Below, piece after piece: positions 24,547-32,658 of a stretch of 64,000 bases of DNA. The translations under genes were made by a program, and so were the position numbers. Location of the stretch: positions 62,001 through 126,000 of the forward strand of contig CAJUOP010000002.1 in assembly GCA_910588465.1 (NCBI GenBank). Reading direction: 5' to 3'. A model generated the notes under the pieces. That model did not search any database. It was not told the DNA's origin and saw only the letters and a list, made by a program, of their open reading frames with translations. Numbering within the stretch: position 1 is the first letter of the stretch; each line of letters opens with the position of its first letter. This DNA comes from an uncultured Christensenellaceae bacterium. GTDB lineage: Bacteria > Bacillota > Clostridia > Christensenellales > Borkfalkiaceae.

Positions 24547-26301
24547 TTATTCGAACCGATCGTGCAATTTTTTCAATTCCGCGGCGGAGACCTTTTCGCG
24601 GCGGTCCATGGTGACGAGCCCGTTCTTTTCCTGATAGACGTCGGTAAGCTGCGTCATGCAGAATCCGCGCAGCTCCTTGCGCTCGCCGATATAGCGCAGC
24701 ATATCGCCGTAGCGCTTTAAAAAGTCCGCTTCCGTCTTAACGCTCTTGCCGTAGCCCCAGCCCTTGCCGTCGTCTTTTTCGAACGCGATGCCCGCGAACT
24801 CCGAAAACACCATAGGCTGACCCTGATAGCGGTAATTCCCCGCGAAAAACTTTTTGTAATGCTCCACGGTTTCCGCGTTGCCGCCCGTATACACCGTTTC
24901 GAGGTTGGCGTCGAACAGCCTTTTCAAATCGTCGTAATTGTCGAGATAATTGTGGAAGGTGATCACGTCCGAAAGGGTGTGCTCCCAGCCGTCGTTGGAA
25001 ATTACGAATCTTCCGCCCGCCGTCTGCTTTACCAGCGCGTACATATCGGCGGTAAGCTTTTGCTCCTCCTCGCTCTCGCCCACTTCGTTGATCCCCCACG
25101 ACTCGTTAAACAGCACGTAGCCCAATATGCAGGGGTGCGAGAAATGGTCGTGCAAGATCCTCGGGAACTGCTTAAAATACTGCCGATACGCCGCGTAGCT
25201 GTAAGCGTTCGTGCTGGGGCACTCCTGCCAGGCGTAAAGTCCGTACAAATCCATGTAATAAAAATTGAGGGGCGAGGGCGTGTGCTCGTGCATCCGCGCG
25301 CCGTTAAAGCCGCACGCGAGCGTAAGCTCTACGTCGCCGATCATCTCTTCCTCGGTCGGCGTGGTGATGGTATCCTCCCAGTAGCCCTGATTTAACACCA
25401 GCTTTAAATAGGTGTCCTTGCCGTTGATATAAAAGCGCTTGTCCTTGCAAGCGACCGTGATAAATCCGCAATAGCTCAAAATGCGGTCGGTCGTCTTGCC
25501 CCCGCGCGCGAGCGTAAGCTCCACGTTGTAAAGGTAAGGATTTTCGCAAGACCAACCCGTAACGGCATCCGACTGCATGACGTATGCGCCGTTCTCCTCG
25601 GTCACCGCGTACGTCTGCGATTTTACAAGTTTGCCGTCCGCGTCCTTTAAAGTCAGCGTGAATTCCGTCCCCGCGGGCGCGGCGAGCTCCGCCGTAAGCG
25701 TTTTGCCCGCATAGTCGGCGCGCAAAACAAAGTCGCGGATATGATCGCGGTCGAGGCGCTCTAAATACACGTCGCGCACGATCCCGCTCGTCTCCGTATA
25801 AAAGCAGGTGAAAGAATCCTTGCGCCAGCGCTGTTTGCCGCGGATCTGGTCGATGGACATGGTATCCTCGACGCGCAGGGTGATTTTGTTTTTCCCCTCC
25901 GTTACAAAGGGCGCGACATCCGCCGAGAACATATCGTAACCGCCCTCGTGCGTCGTAACGTACTTGCCGTTTACGAACACCGTTGTCTTATAATCAACGC
26001 TTTGAAAAGTGACGAGCATTACGTCTGCGCAATGACCTAACGTAAGCTCCTTCTCGTACCAAATGACGTCGCACTGCTTTTGGGGAAGGTTGATCCCGCT
26101 CTTTTCGCACTGATAGGGATAGGGAACAACGATCGTAAGACAGTCGGCGGGGAATTGGTGCTGATAGCCCTTTAACAGCCCCGCGTCGTCCTCGTCGAAT
26201 ACGAACTTCCATTCGCCGTTGAGCGAAAAATAGTTTTCGCGGAATTTCTGCGGATTCGGGTGTCCCTTACGGTAGGACGATACGTGCTTTACCTGTTTCA
26301 T
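24547..26301 (-). CDS. GH2 family beta-glycosidase (beta-galactosidase/glucuronidase type)
   Basis: 584 residues from the ATG at 26301 (AAGAGG upstream). Domain order is the GH2 one: jelly-roll sugar-binding domain (about 25-185; FSLNGEWKFVFD, GYDMFSADVAPFV), Ig-like domain (about 190-285), and TIM barrel (about 290-584). The acid/base is the Glu of FNESWG (near 400), the nucleophile the Glu of FSEFAG (near 500). It is shorter than LacZ and lacks a signal peptide, so it acts in the cytoplasm. It follows the GH20 gene by 29 bp, so both probably act on the same imported glycan. Which beta-linked sugar it removes cannot be told from the sequence. Confidence 0.9.
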   Translation of the reverse strand: MKQVKHVSSYRKGHPNPQKFRENYFSLNGEWKFVFDEDDAGLLKGYQHQFPADCLTIVVPYPYQCEKSGINLPQKQCDVIWYEKELTLGHCADVMLVTFQSVDYKTTVFVNGKYVTTHEGGYDMFSADVAPFVTEGKNKITLRVEDTMSIDQIRGKQRWRKDSFTCFYTETSGIVRDVYLERLDRDHIRDFVLRADYAGKTLTAELAAPAGTEFTLTLKDADGKLVKSQTYAVTEENGAYVMQSDAVTGWSCENPYLYNVELTLARGGKTTDRILSYCGFITVACKDKRFYINGKDTYLKLVLNQGYWEDTITTPTEEEMIGDVELTLACGFNGARMHEHTPSPLNFYYMDLYGLYAWQECPSTNAYSYAAYRQYFKQFPRILHDHFSHPCILGYVLFNESWGINEVGESEEEQKLTADMYALVKQTAGGRFVISNDGWEHTLSDVITFHNYLDNYDDLKRLFDANLETVYTGGNAETVEHYKKFFAGNYRYQGQPMVFSEFAGIAFEKDDGKGWGYGKSVKTEADFLKRYGDMLRYIGERKELRGFCMTQLTDVYQEKNGLVTMDRREKVSAAELKKLHDRFE

Positions 26302-26330
26302 AATAACCTCTTTTTCAATTTTTCTTAACT

Positions 26331-27923
26331 TTATAATTCGCTCGTAGAAACGATCAGCCTGTAAACGTTGTTGTGCAGGCAGTCGGGGTTGTCCGCGTCG
26401 AAGGGCAAAAGCTCCTCTTCCAGCTCTTCCAACCGATCGGTTTCGCCGTTCAGGTAGGAAAGCAGCCGTCCGCGGCAATAAGCGAGCCGCTGTTTTACTC
26501 CGCCCAGGCGCGCGCACTGCACCTCGAAGCCGAACTGCTTGTTCACCCTGCTCCACTGCGCGGCAAACGCGGCGAAAAACTCGTCCGTACGTTTTTCCGC
26601 CTCCGCATATTCTACGATGACCGCCCGCAGCTCCTCTTTCTTGCCGCTTCGGTACGCCCTGCGGGTATTCACGCCCAAAAGCGCCTTTTTCTCCATCAGT
26701 CGGCAAAGCTTTTCCTGCGTTTCGAACAAATAGGCGTATTCCCCCGCCCGCGCCTTTGCCGCGGCGAGATTCTCCGCATACGCGCCGTAAGGGATCTGCG
26801 CCCGTTCCGCCGCCCCGTCGTAAAGCCCGAGGAAGGGATCGGCATACAGCAAACTCTTGGCGGGATTCGCCCCTTCGCACTCGTCCTGCGAAACGACGTT
26901 AGGCAATTCGAGCAAATCGAGATCCTCGGCGGACAGCCCGAACAGTGCCTGAAACTCCGCGCGGATCTTCTTTTCGTCAAACTCTCCGTCCGCATAGCGA
27001 CGGATCGCATAAAGCGCCTGCAACAGCGAGAACGGCGGACATTCCGCGCCGTTATCCCCCCACATAGTGATCATCACGTTTTCCACGCCGTGCTTGCGAA
27101 TACTCCGCATGGCGGGCTTCATGCTGGCGTAGGTAAAGCGGGTGCGCGGGGCAAACCCCTGCCAGCTCCAGGCGCCGCCCGCGAACCAAAGCTCGCGCCC
27201 AAACTCCTGATGCGCGGCGATCATGCCGTCGTAAACGGATTCCTGCGTATGATAGTAGTCCCAATAGGTGAGCGCAACGTTCTGCGGCACCTTTTCGCGC
27301 ACCTCGGCGGGAACGTGCACGCCTTCCGTATAATATTCTCCGCCCGCCGCCAAGCGGAAAAACATATCGCTCCACATATGCGGACGGAAACCGTATTTTT
27401 CGGCAATATCCGCCACGCGCTTTAAATGGCGGTTTAAAATTTCGAAGCGGTCGCAATAGCCGTGCCTGTCTAAATATTTTCCCAAGCCCACCATGTGCGC
27501 CTCGTCCATGCCGATATTCACCAGACGCGAGGAGAAATTCTCGGCAAGCGAGCAAAACAGACGGTCCAAAAACTCGTACGTTTCCTCCTCGTCGATCAGC
27601 AGAATATCGTTTGCGTCCGTCAGTTTTCTGAACCGCGGCAGCTTTACGGGATTTGTAAAGTGCGCCAACGTCTGAATGCAGGGGATCAGCTCCACTCCGC
27701 GCGCCGCGGCGTAGGCGTCGAGCTCCTTTAATTCCCTCCCCGAATATCTTCCGCGCAGATAGCCGAAGTAAGGCTCGTCCTTTACCTCGTACATATCCTC
27801 GGCATAAAGCTCCAAGGCGTTATAGCCCATTTTTTGCAGACTGTCGATCAGCTTTTTTGCCGACTCTAAATTGAGGACGGCGTTCCGCGAACAGTCCAGC
27901 ATGACTCCGAAATAGCGATACAT
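26331..27923 (-). CDS. GH20-family beta-N-acetylhexosaminidase-like enzyme
   Basis: 530 residues with AAGGAG before the ATG. The barrel begins at once (YFGVMLDCSRNAVLNLES) with no signal peptide or N-terminal GH20b domain, like bacterial cytosolic hexosaminidases. The catalytic Asp-Glu pair of GH20 is in NIGMDEAHMVG (about 140-141). Other family elements are LIPCIQTLAHF, HMWSDMFFR, and WGDNGAECPPF. The C-terminal 170 residues are helical. It probably removes terminal beta-linked GlcNAc or GalNAc from short oligosaccharides, followed by the GH2 enzyme encoded downstream. It has its own promoter. Confidence 0.85.
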   Translation of the reverse strand: MYRYFGVMLDCSRNAVLNLESAKKLIDSLQKMGYNALELYAEDMYEVKDEPYFGYLRGRYSGRELKELDAYAAARGVELIPCIQTLAHFTNPVKLPRFRKLTDANDILLIDEEETYEFLDRLFCSLAENFSSRLVNIGMDEAHMVGLGKYLDRHGYCDRFEILNRHLKRVADIAEKYGFRPHMWSDMFFRLAAGGEYYTEGVHVPAEVREKVPQNVALTYWDYYHTQESVYDGMIAAHQEFGRELWFAGGAWSWQGFAPRTRFTYASMKPAMRSIRKHGVENVMITMWGDNGAECPPFSLLQALYAIRRYADGEFDEKKIRAEFQALFGLSAEDLDLLELPNVVSQDECEGANPAKSLLYADPFLGLYDGAAERAQIPYGAYAENLAAAKARAGEYAYLFETQEKLCRLMEKKALLGVNTRRAYRSGKKEELRAVIVEYAEAEKRTDEFFAAFAAQWSRVNKQFGFEVQCARLGGVKQRLAYCRGRLLSYLNGETDRLEELEEELLPFDADNPDCLHNNVYRLIVSTSEL

Positions 27924-27960
27924 TTTTTCTCCTTATCGGGCGATGGTAAAAATCGCTTCC

Positions 27961-27992
27961 ATCATATCACATTCCCGACCGTTTGTAAACGG
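27961..27992 (-). promoter_or_regulatory. Promoter of GH20-GH2 operon with palindromic operator
   Basis: On the minus strand TTTACA, 17 bp, TATGAT. The palindrome CCGTTT-GT-AAACGG (27979-27992) covers the -35, a position suited to a repressor. The half-site CCGTTT also occurs in the boxes ahead of the large sugar operon. Confidence 0.6.
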
Positions 27993-28038
27993 AAAACACA
28001 TAAAAAGTCGGATTTTTTCGAACGCGGTCTCCCGCGCG

Positions 28039-29916
28039 TCAGCTCAGCCGCTCGCGGTGCATTTGCAGGGTGTAAAGCGCGTAATATCTGCCCTTTTTTT
28101 CGAGCAGCTCCGCGTGCGTGCCCTGCTCCTTGATTTCGCCGTGAGAGAGCACTATGATCTTGTCCGCGTTGCGCACGGTGGAAAGGCGGTGCGCCACAAT
28201 GAGCATGGTGCCCACGTTTTTCATCTTTTCGAGCGAATCCTGAATGAGCAGCTCCGTCTCGGTGTCGATATTCGCCGTCGCCTCGTCTAAAATCATGACC
28301 GAGGGCTTGTGAATGATCGTCCGCGCAAACGAGAGCAGCTGGCGCTGCCCCGCGGAAAAATTGTTTCCGCGCTCGCGCACGCGCTCGTCCAACCCGTGCT
28401 CGAGCTTTCGGATAAAGTGCGTCGCGTTCACGTAGTCGCACGCGCGCTTTATTTCCTCTTCCGAAAACTCTTCGCGCAGCACGATGTTGCCGCGCACCGT
28501 TCCCGAGAATAATAACACGTCCTGCAGCATCTGCCCGAAGTGCTTGCGGAGCGAAGAGATTTTAATGCGGTATATGTCGATCCCGTCGATCAGAATCTGC
28601 CCTTTCTGAATCGTATAATTGCGGCACAAAAGCGAAAGGATCGTCGTCTTGCCCGAGCCCGTGGAGCCGACGAACGCGGCGGTCTCGCCCGCGCCCACGC
28701 GGAAGGATACGCCTTTTAACACCCACTCGTCCGGCTCGTACGCAAACCACACGTCCTTAAACTCGATCTCGCCCTTGATCGCGTCCAACCCGATCGCGTC
28801 CTCCGCGTCCGTCACGTCCGGCTTCCAATCGAATACGGTAAAAATCTTTTCCGCCGAAGCGAACGCCGATTGCAGACGGTTAAACTGTTCGGCGATCGTC
28901 TGAATGGGGTTGAAAAATTTGGAGATATACATATAAAACGTTACGATAATTTCGGCGGTGAGCGTCTGTCCCAAAAACGAAGCGTTGTCCAGATGCCCCT
29001 TCGCGCCCAAAAAGAACAGGCAGAGCACGGAGGAGATATGCAGCAAATACACCATGGGACGAAAAACCCCGAACACGAACATTTCCTGCCGTTTCGCCTT
29101 TGCAAGCTTTTTGTTGTGCGCGGAAAACTCCCGCGCCTTCTTTTCCTCGCAGTTGAAGATCTGCGTGATCTTCATGCCCGAAAGGTTTTCCGAAAGGAAG
29201 GTGTTAATGTTCGTGGTCCCATCCTTTACCTTGCGGTAGGACATACGCGAGAACTTGCGGAAGATCACCGTAAACAGCACCAGAAAAGGCACGAAGCAAA
29301 GCACCATGAGCGTGAGCTCGTAATTCAAGCACAGCATGGCGGCAAGCACGGCGAAAATAACGAAGCAATTTTTTACGAGCGCCGCCAAGATATCGGTGAA
29401 CATCATCGAAATGGCGTTCGTGTCGTTTGTAACGCGGGTGACCAGCTTGCCCACGGGCATGGAATTGAGCTGCGCGTGCGATAAGCTCTCGATATGCGAG
29501 AACAGATCCTCGCGCAGTGCGGAGAGGATCCGCTGCCCCGTGCGCTGCAACACAATCGCCTGAATATAAGTGCCAATAAGCGAAACGATCAAAATTCCCG
29601 CATACAGCCCCACCGTGAAAAACAAGCTTCTCAGCTCGAATTGCGCCTTTACGAGCCCTTCGAGATAGCCGACGATCAGGGGGGACAAAACGTCGTAGGC
29701 AATAGAAAAGAGCATACACACGCCCACCAGCAAAAAGCTCTTCCAGTAGGGCTTTGCGTAGACGAGCAGGCGGCGGACGATCTCGCCGTCCTTCATAGCG
29801 CGATCGAACCCGACCGCTTGCTTTTTGTTTTTGATCAGCGCGTAAACGGTAACAAATATCACGGACAGCACGCCGAGGAGCGCGCCCACGACGATCAGGG
29901 GAAAATAATCATGCAT
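28039..29916 (-). CDS. ABC exporter half, catalytic-site subunit
   Basis: 625 residues from the ATG at 29916, overlapping the partner's stop by eight bases (ATGCATGA). It has an extra N-terminal helix (about 5-25), then a six-helix exporter domain (about 55-340) and an ATPase domain (about 375-620). Walker A is GSTGSGKTT, Walker B is VMILDEAT with the catalytic Glu, the switch is IVAHRLS. The signature reads FSAGQ instead of LSGGQ. Such heterodimers of the BmrCD/TM287-288 type export drugs, peptides or lipids. The substrate is unknown. Confidence 0.9.
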   Translation of the reverse strand: MHDYFPLIVVGALLGVLSVIFVTVYALIKNKKQAVGFDRAMKDGEIVRRLLVYAKPYWKSFLLVGVCMLFSIAYDVLSPLIVGYLEGLVKAQFELRSLFFTVGLYAGILIVSLIGTYIQAIVLQRTGQRILSALREDLFSHIESLSHAQLNSMPVGKLVTRVTNDTNAISMMFTDILAALVKNCFVIFAVLAAMLCLNYELTLMVLCFVPFLVLFTVIFRKFSRMSYRKVKDGTTNINTFLSENLSGMKITQIFNCEEKKAREFSAHNKKLAKAKRQEMFVFGVFRPMVYLLHISSVLCLFFLGAKGHLDNASFLGQTLTAEIIVTFYMYISKFFNPIQTIAEQFNRLQSAFASAEKIFTVFDWKPDVTDAEDAIGLDAIKGEIEFKDVWFAYEPDEWVLKGVSFRVGAGETAAFVGSTGSGKTTILSLLCRNYTIQKGQILIDGIDIYRIKISSLRKHFGQMLQDVLLFSGTVRGNIVLREEFSEEEIKRACDYVNATHFIRKLEHGLDERVRERGNNFSAGQRQLLSFARTIIHKPSVMILDEATANIDTETELLIQDSLEKMKNVGTMLIVAHRLSTVRNADKIIVLSHGEIKEQGTHAELLEKKGRYYALYTLQMHRERLS

Positions 29917-31702
29917 CGGACGGCTCCCCCTCTTCTTCCAATTTTTGCAGATCGACCGTTTTGCGGTAGGCGGGACAGGAGGCGTAGAGATCTCTGTGCG
30001 TGCCGACGGCAACGACCTCTCCCTCCTCCAGATAGACGATTTTATCCATGCTCTCCACGGTGGAAACACGGTGGGCGATCAAAATCGTCGTGCGCCCCGC
30101 GCGCGTTTGCTTTAAACCCGCTAAGATCGCCTGCTCCGTCTTGGTATCTACGGCGGAAACCGAATCGTCTAAAATGAGGATCGGCGCGTCCTTTAACAGC
30201 GCGCGGGCAATGGAAATGCGCTGCTTCTGCCCGCCCGAAACGGTAACGCCGCGTTCGCCGAGCACCGTGTCGTAGCCCTCTTTAAACTCCGCAATATCTC
30301 CGTGCACGCCCGCAAGCCGCGCGGCGTGCTCCGCGTCCTCGCGGCTTTGCTCCTCCTCGCCCGCGGGGCGCGAAAAGGCGATATTGTGCGCAATGGTGTC
30401 TCCGAACAGAAAATTGTCCTGCGGAACGTACGCCGCCGCCTCGCGCACCGAACGGACGGTAAGCGTATTCACGTCCTGCCCGTCGATAAATAACGTTCCG
30501 TCGGGCACGTTGTAGGCGCGCAAAATCAAATCGACGACGGTCGTTTTTCCTGCGCCCGCCTTGCCGATAAGCCCCACGTTTTCGCCCGCCTCTATCGTGA
30601 ACGACACGTTTTTCAGCGCGTCGTAAGCGGCGGACGGGTAGCGGAAGGTCAGATTTTTAAATTCGATTTTCCCCTCGGGCGCTTTCAGCGCAACCGCGCC
30701 CTCCGAATCCGTCACGTCCTGCTTCGCGTCCAAAAGCTCGCTGATGCGCTTTAACGAGGCGCGCCCGCGCGAGGTCATGCCGATCAGGTCGGAAACCGCC
30801 ATCACGGGCCAGACCATCGCCGTAAAATAGCCGATGTACTCCACCAGCTCGCCCGCGTTAAACACGCCCCCGTAAACCAGATATCCGCCGTAGCCCAAAA
30901 TAATGCAGATCACCGACTCGACGAACAGCGTTACCGTAATGTTTAACAGCGTGGAAGCTTTGACGAACGCAACGTTCGTTTTCTCGTTCTTCTTGTTCAG
31001 GCGGCGAAAGGCCATCAACTCCTTTGCCTCTTTCACGAACGCCTTTATCACCGAAATGCCCGAAAAGCTCTCCTGCGAAAAATCCGAAAGATCGGAAAAC
31101 GCCTCCTGCCGCGCCTCCCACTTTTTCGTCATGTATCTGCCGACGAGAACCCCGCTCGCCAAAAGCAGCGCCATGGGCACGAGCGCGAGCAGAGTAAGGC
31201 GGAAATCCATGCGCCACATTTTTATCAGCGTAAGTCCGCCCAAAAACGCCGCATCGAACAATTCCATAAATCCCCAGGCAAAGCATTCGTGCACCGTTTC
31301 CAGATCGTTGGTGAACAGCGACATGAGATTGCCGACTTTATTTTCCTGATAAAAGCTCTGCGAAAGATCCTTGCACCGCAAAAACATACGGTCTCTTAAA
31401 TCGGTCTCCGTTTTAATTGCCGCGCCGAAAAAACAGACGCGCCACAAAAAACGCCCCGCCACCATTACGAGGATAATGACGATCATGGGCACGCATATTT
31501 TCATCAGCAAAAAATCGAGGTCGAAGGAAACCGCTCCGCCCTCCGTCTGCACGGACCCCGTGTTGATCCCGTTGATCACCATGCGGAAGAGTTCGGGCAC
31601 GAGCAGCTGAAAATAGTCTACGACGACAAGCGCGGCAAGTCCGACAAGCAACAAAAGCGCGTGCTTGAAATAGTAGCGGTTTATGTATTTCCCGAAAATC
31701 AC
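29909..31702 (-). CDS. ABC exporter half, degenerate-site subunit
   Basis: 597 residues from a GTG at 31702, supported by GGAGGAGG upstream. A six-helix transmembrane domain (about 15-320) is followed by an ATPase domain (about 350-580): Walker A GKAGAGKTT, signature VSGGQ, Walker B ILILDDSV. The Asp in place of the catalytic Glu marks the non-catalytic site found in one half of heterodimeric exporters, matching the partner encoded downstream, which has the Glu. The pair is transcribed from a consensus promoter. Confidence 0.9.
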   Translation of the reverse strand: MIFGKYINRYYFKHALLLLVGLAALVVVDYFQLLVPELFRMVINGINTGSVQTEGGAVSFDLDFLLMKICVPMIVIILVMVAGRFLWRVCFFGAAIKTETDLRDRMFLRCKDLSQSFYQENKVGNLMSLFTNDLETVHECFAWGFMELFDAAFLGGLTLIKMWRMDFRLTLLALVPMALLLASGVLVGRYMTKKWEARQEAFSDLSDFSQESFSGISVIKAFVKEAKELMAFRRLNKKNEKTNVAFVKASTLLNITVTLFVESVICIILGYGGYLVYGGVFNAGELVEYIGYFTAMVWPVMAVSDLIGMTSRGRASLKRISELLDAKQDVTDSEGAVALKAPEGKIEFKNLTFRYPSAAYDALKNVSFTIEAGENVGLIGKAGAGKTTVVDLILRAYNVPDGTLFIDGQDVNTLTVRSVREAAAYVPQDNFLFGDTIAHNIAFSRPAGEEEQSREDAEHAARLAGVHGDIAEFKEGYDTVLGERGVTVSGGQKQRISIARALLKDAPILILDDSVSAVDTKTEQAILAGLKQTRAGRTTILIAHRVSTVESMDKIVYLEEGEVVAVGTHRDLYASCPAYRKTVDLQKLEEEGEPSDA

Positions 31703-31735
31703 GCCCCTTCCTCCTCCGTAAATTTTAGTTTGATT

Positions 31736-31764
31736 ATTGTATCACTCTTTCCTTTATTTGTCAA
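31736..31764 (-). promoter_or_regulatory. Consensus promoter of the ABC exporter operon
   Basis: On the minus strand TTGACA, 17 bp, TACAAT, with a leader of about 25 nt that contains a strong GGAGGAGG. Confidence 0.85.
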
Positions 31765-31771
31765 ACGGATT

Positions 31772-31930
31772 CGAACGAGAGATTCTTTCGCCCCGCAAGA
31801 GGGGCTCAGAATGACGGTTGATGTTACTTGTCATTCCGAGACAAGGCGCAGCCGCGCCGTGGGAATCCCCTGCCGCGAAAGCCCGCCCCTTGTCATTCTG
31901 AGGCTTGCCGAAGAATCCCATAATACGCAG
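31772..31930. repeat. Dispersed GTCATTCTGAG...GAATCCC repeat, copy A
   Basis: Intergenic copies in both orientations of a short element reading TGTCATTC(T/C)GAG ... GAATCCC, with internal GC-rich dyads such as GGCGCAGCCGCGCC. The same family recurs at 48.05-48.4 kb and 61.57-61.82 kb. It is not coding and looks like a miniature or REP-like repeat. Confidence 0.65.
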
Positions 31931-31935
31931 TCCGC

Positions 31936-31963
31936 AAAAAAGGGCGTTCCCAAGAACGCCCTT
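31936..31963 (-). terminator. Terminator after the small membrane protein gene
   Basis: On the minus strand AAGGGCGTTC, loop TTGG, GAACGCCCTT followed by further T residues, five bases past the stop at 31968. It ends the addB-addA-membrane protein unit. Confidence 0.85.
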
Positions 31964-31967
31964 CACG

Positions 31968-32582
31968 TTACAACTGATATTTGGCGGTAAGCTTTAACAC
32001 GGAGGAGAGGCAGTCGTTCAGCGAGCGCGCCTCCTGCTTGGTGAGCGCCTTGCCGCGGTACAAATCGAGCTTACGCCGCAATGCGTCCGTTTCCAGCCGA
32101 TCGCTCGGATTAAGCTTTGCGGAAGCGAGTTTATTCAGCAGCGCGTCGGCATGGTCGAGCTGGGGCGGAGCTTCGAGCTGCGCCGCCGCGGGCGAATCCT
32201 CGAAGCAGCACACCTTGGGCGGGCGCCCGTCGTTCGATTCGGGCACGATAAGCTCCTCGCGAAATTTTTCGTACATTTTTTCCGCCTTGCCCTTTTTGGC
32301 GACGACCCGTTTTTTCAGCTTAGGCAAATACAGCAGGCAGCCCAAAAGCGCGCCCCACGCCGCAAATATGCCCAAATAGACGAACGCGTTAACCGCTCCG
32401 TCCGCACTCACAAGGGCGAACCCAATGCCGACAAGCGCCGTGCAAAGCGCAGGGTAAAGCTTCCGCCCGCCCAAAAATCCGAGCAGCGCGACAAGCGCCG
32501 CGCAAAGCAAGGGCAATATAAGCAGCGGAACAAATGCGGGCACACGCGCCAACAACGTTACGAACTGAGTAAAAATTTCCAT
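31968..32582 (-). CDS. Small membrane protein with cytoplasmic tail, unknown
   Basis: 204 residues. Three membrane helices lie near 17-40, 42-60 and 66-88. A basic, charged tail of about 115 residues follows (LKKRVVAKKGKAEKMYEKF, then a variable Pro/Ala linker and a helical end). GGGAG lies seven bases before the ATG. It is 76 bp after addA and probably cotranscribed with it. I do not recognise the family; nothing in the sequence ties it to DNA repair. Confidence 0.65.
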   Translation of the reverse strand: MEIFTQFVTLLARVPAFVPLLILPLLCAALVALLGFLGGRKLYPALCTALVGIGFALVSADGAVNAFVYLGIFAAWGALLGCLLYLPKLKKRVVAKKGKAEKMYEKFREELIVPESNDGRPPKVCCFEDSPAAAQLEAPPQLDHADALLNKLASAKLNPSDRLETDALRRKLDLYRGKALTKQEARSLNDCLSSVLKLTAKYQL

Positions 32583-32658
32583 ATAAATCTCCCGATTAAA
32601 GATAGCCTGTTTTTCTTGCCGATTTATCGCCGAAACCGTCGGCTTTCGTCGAAAAAGT

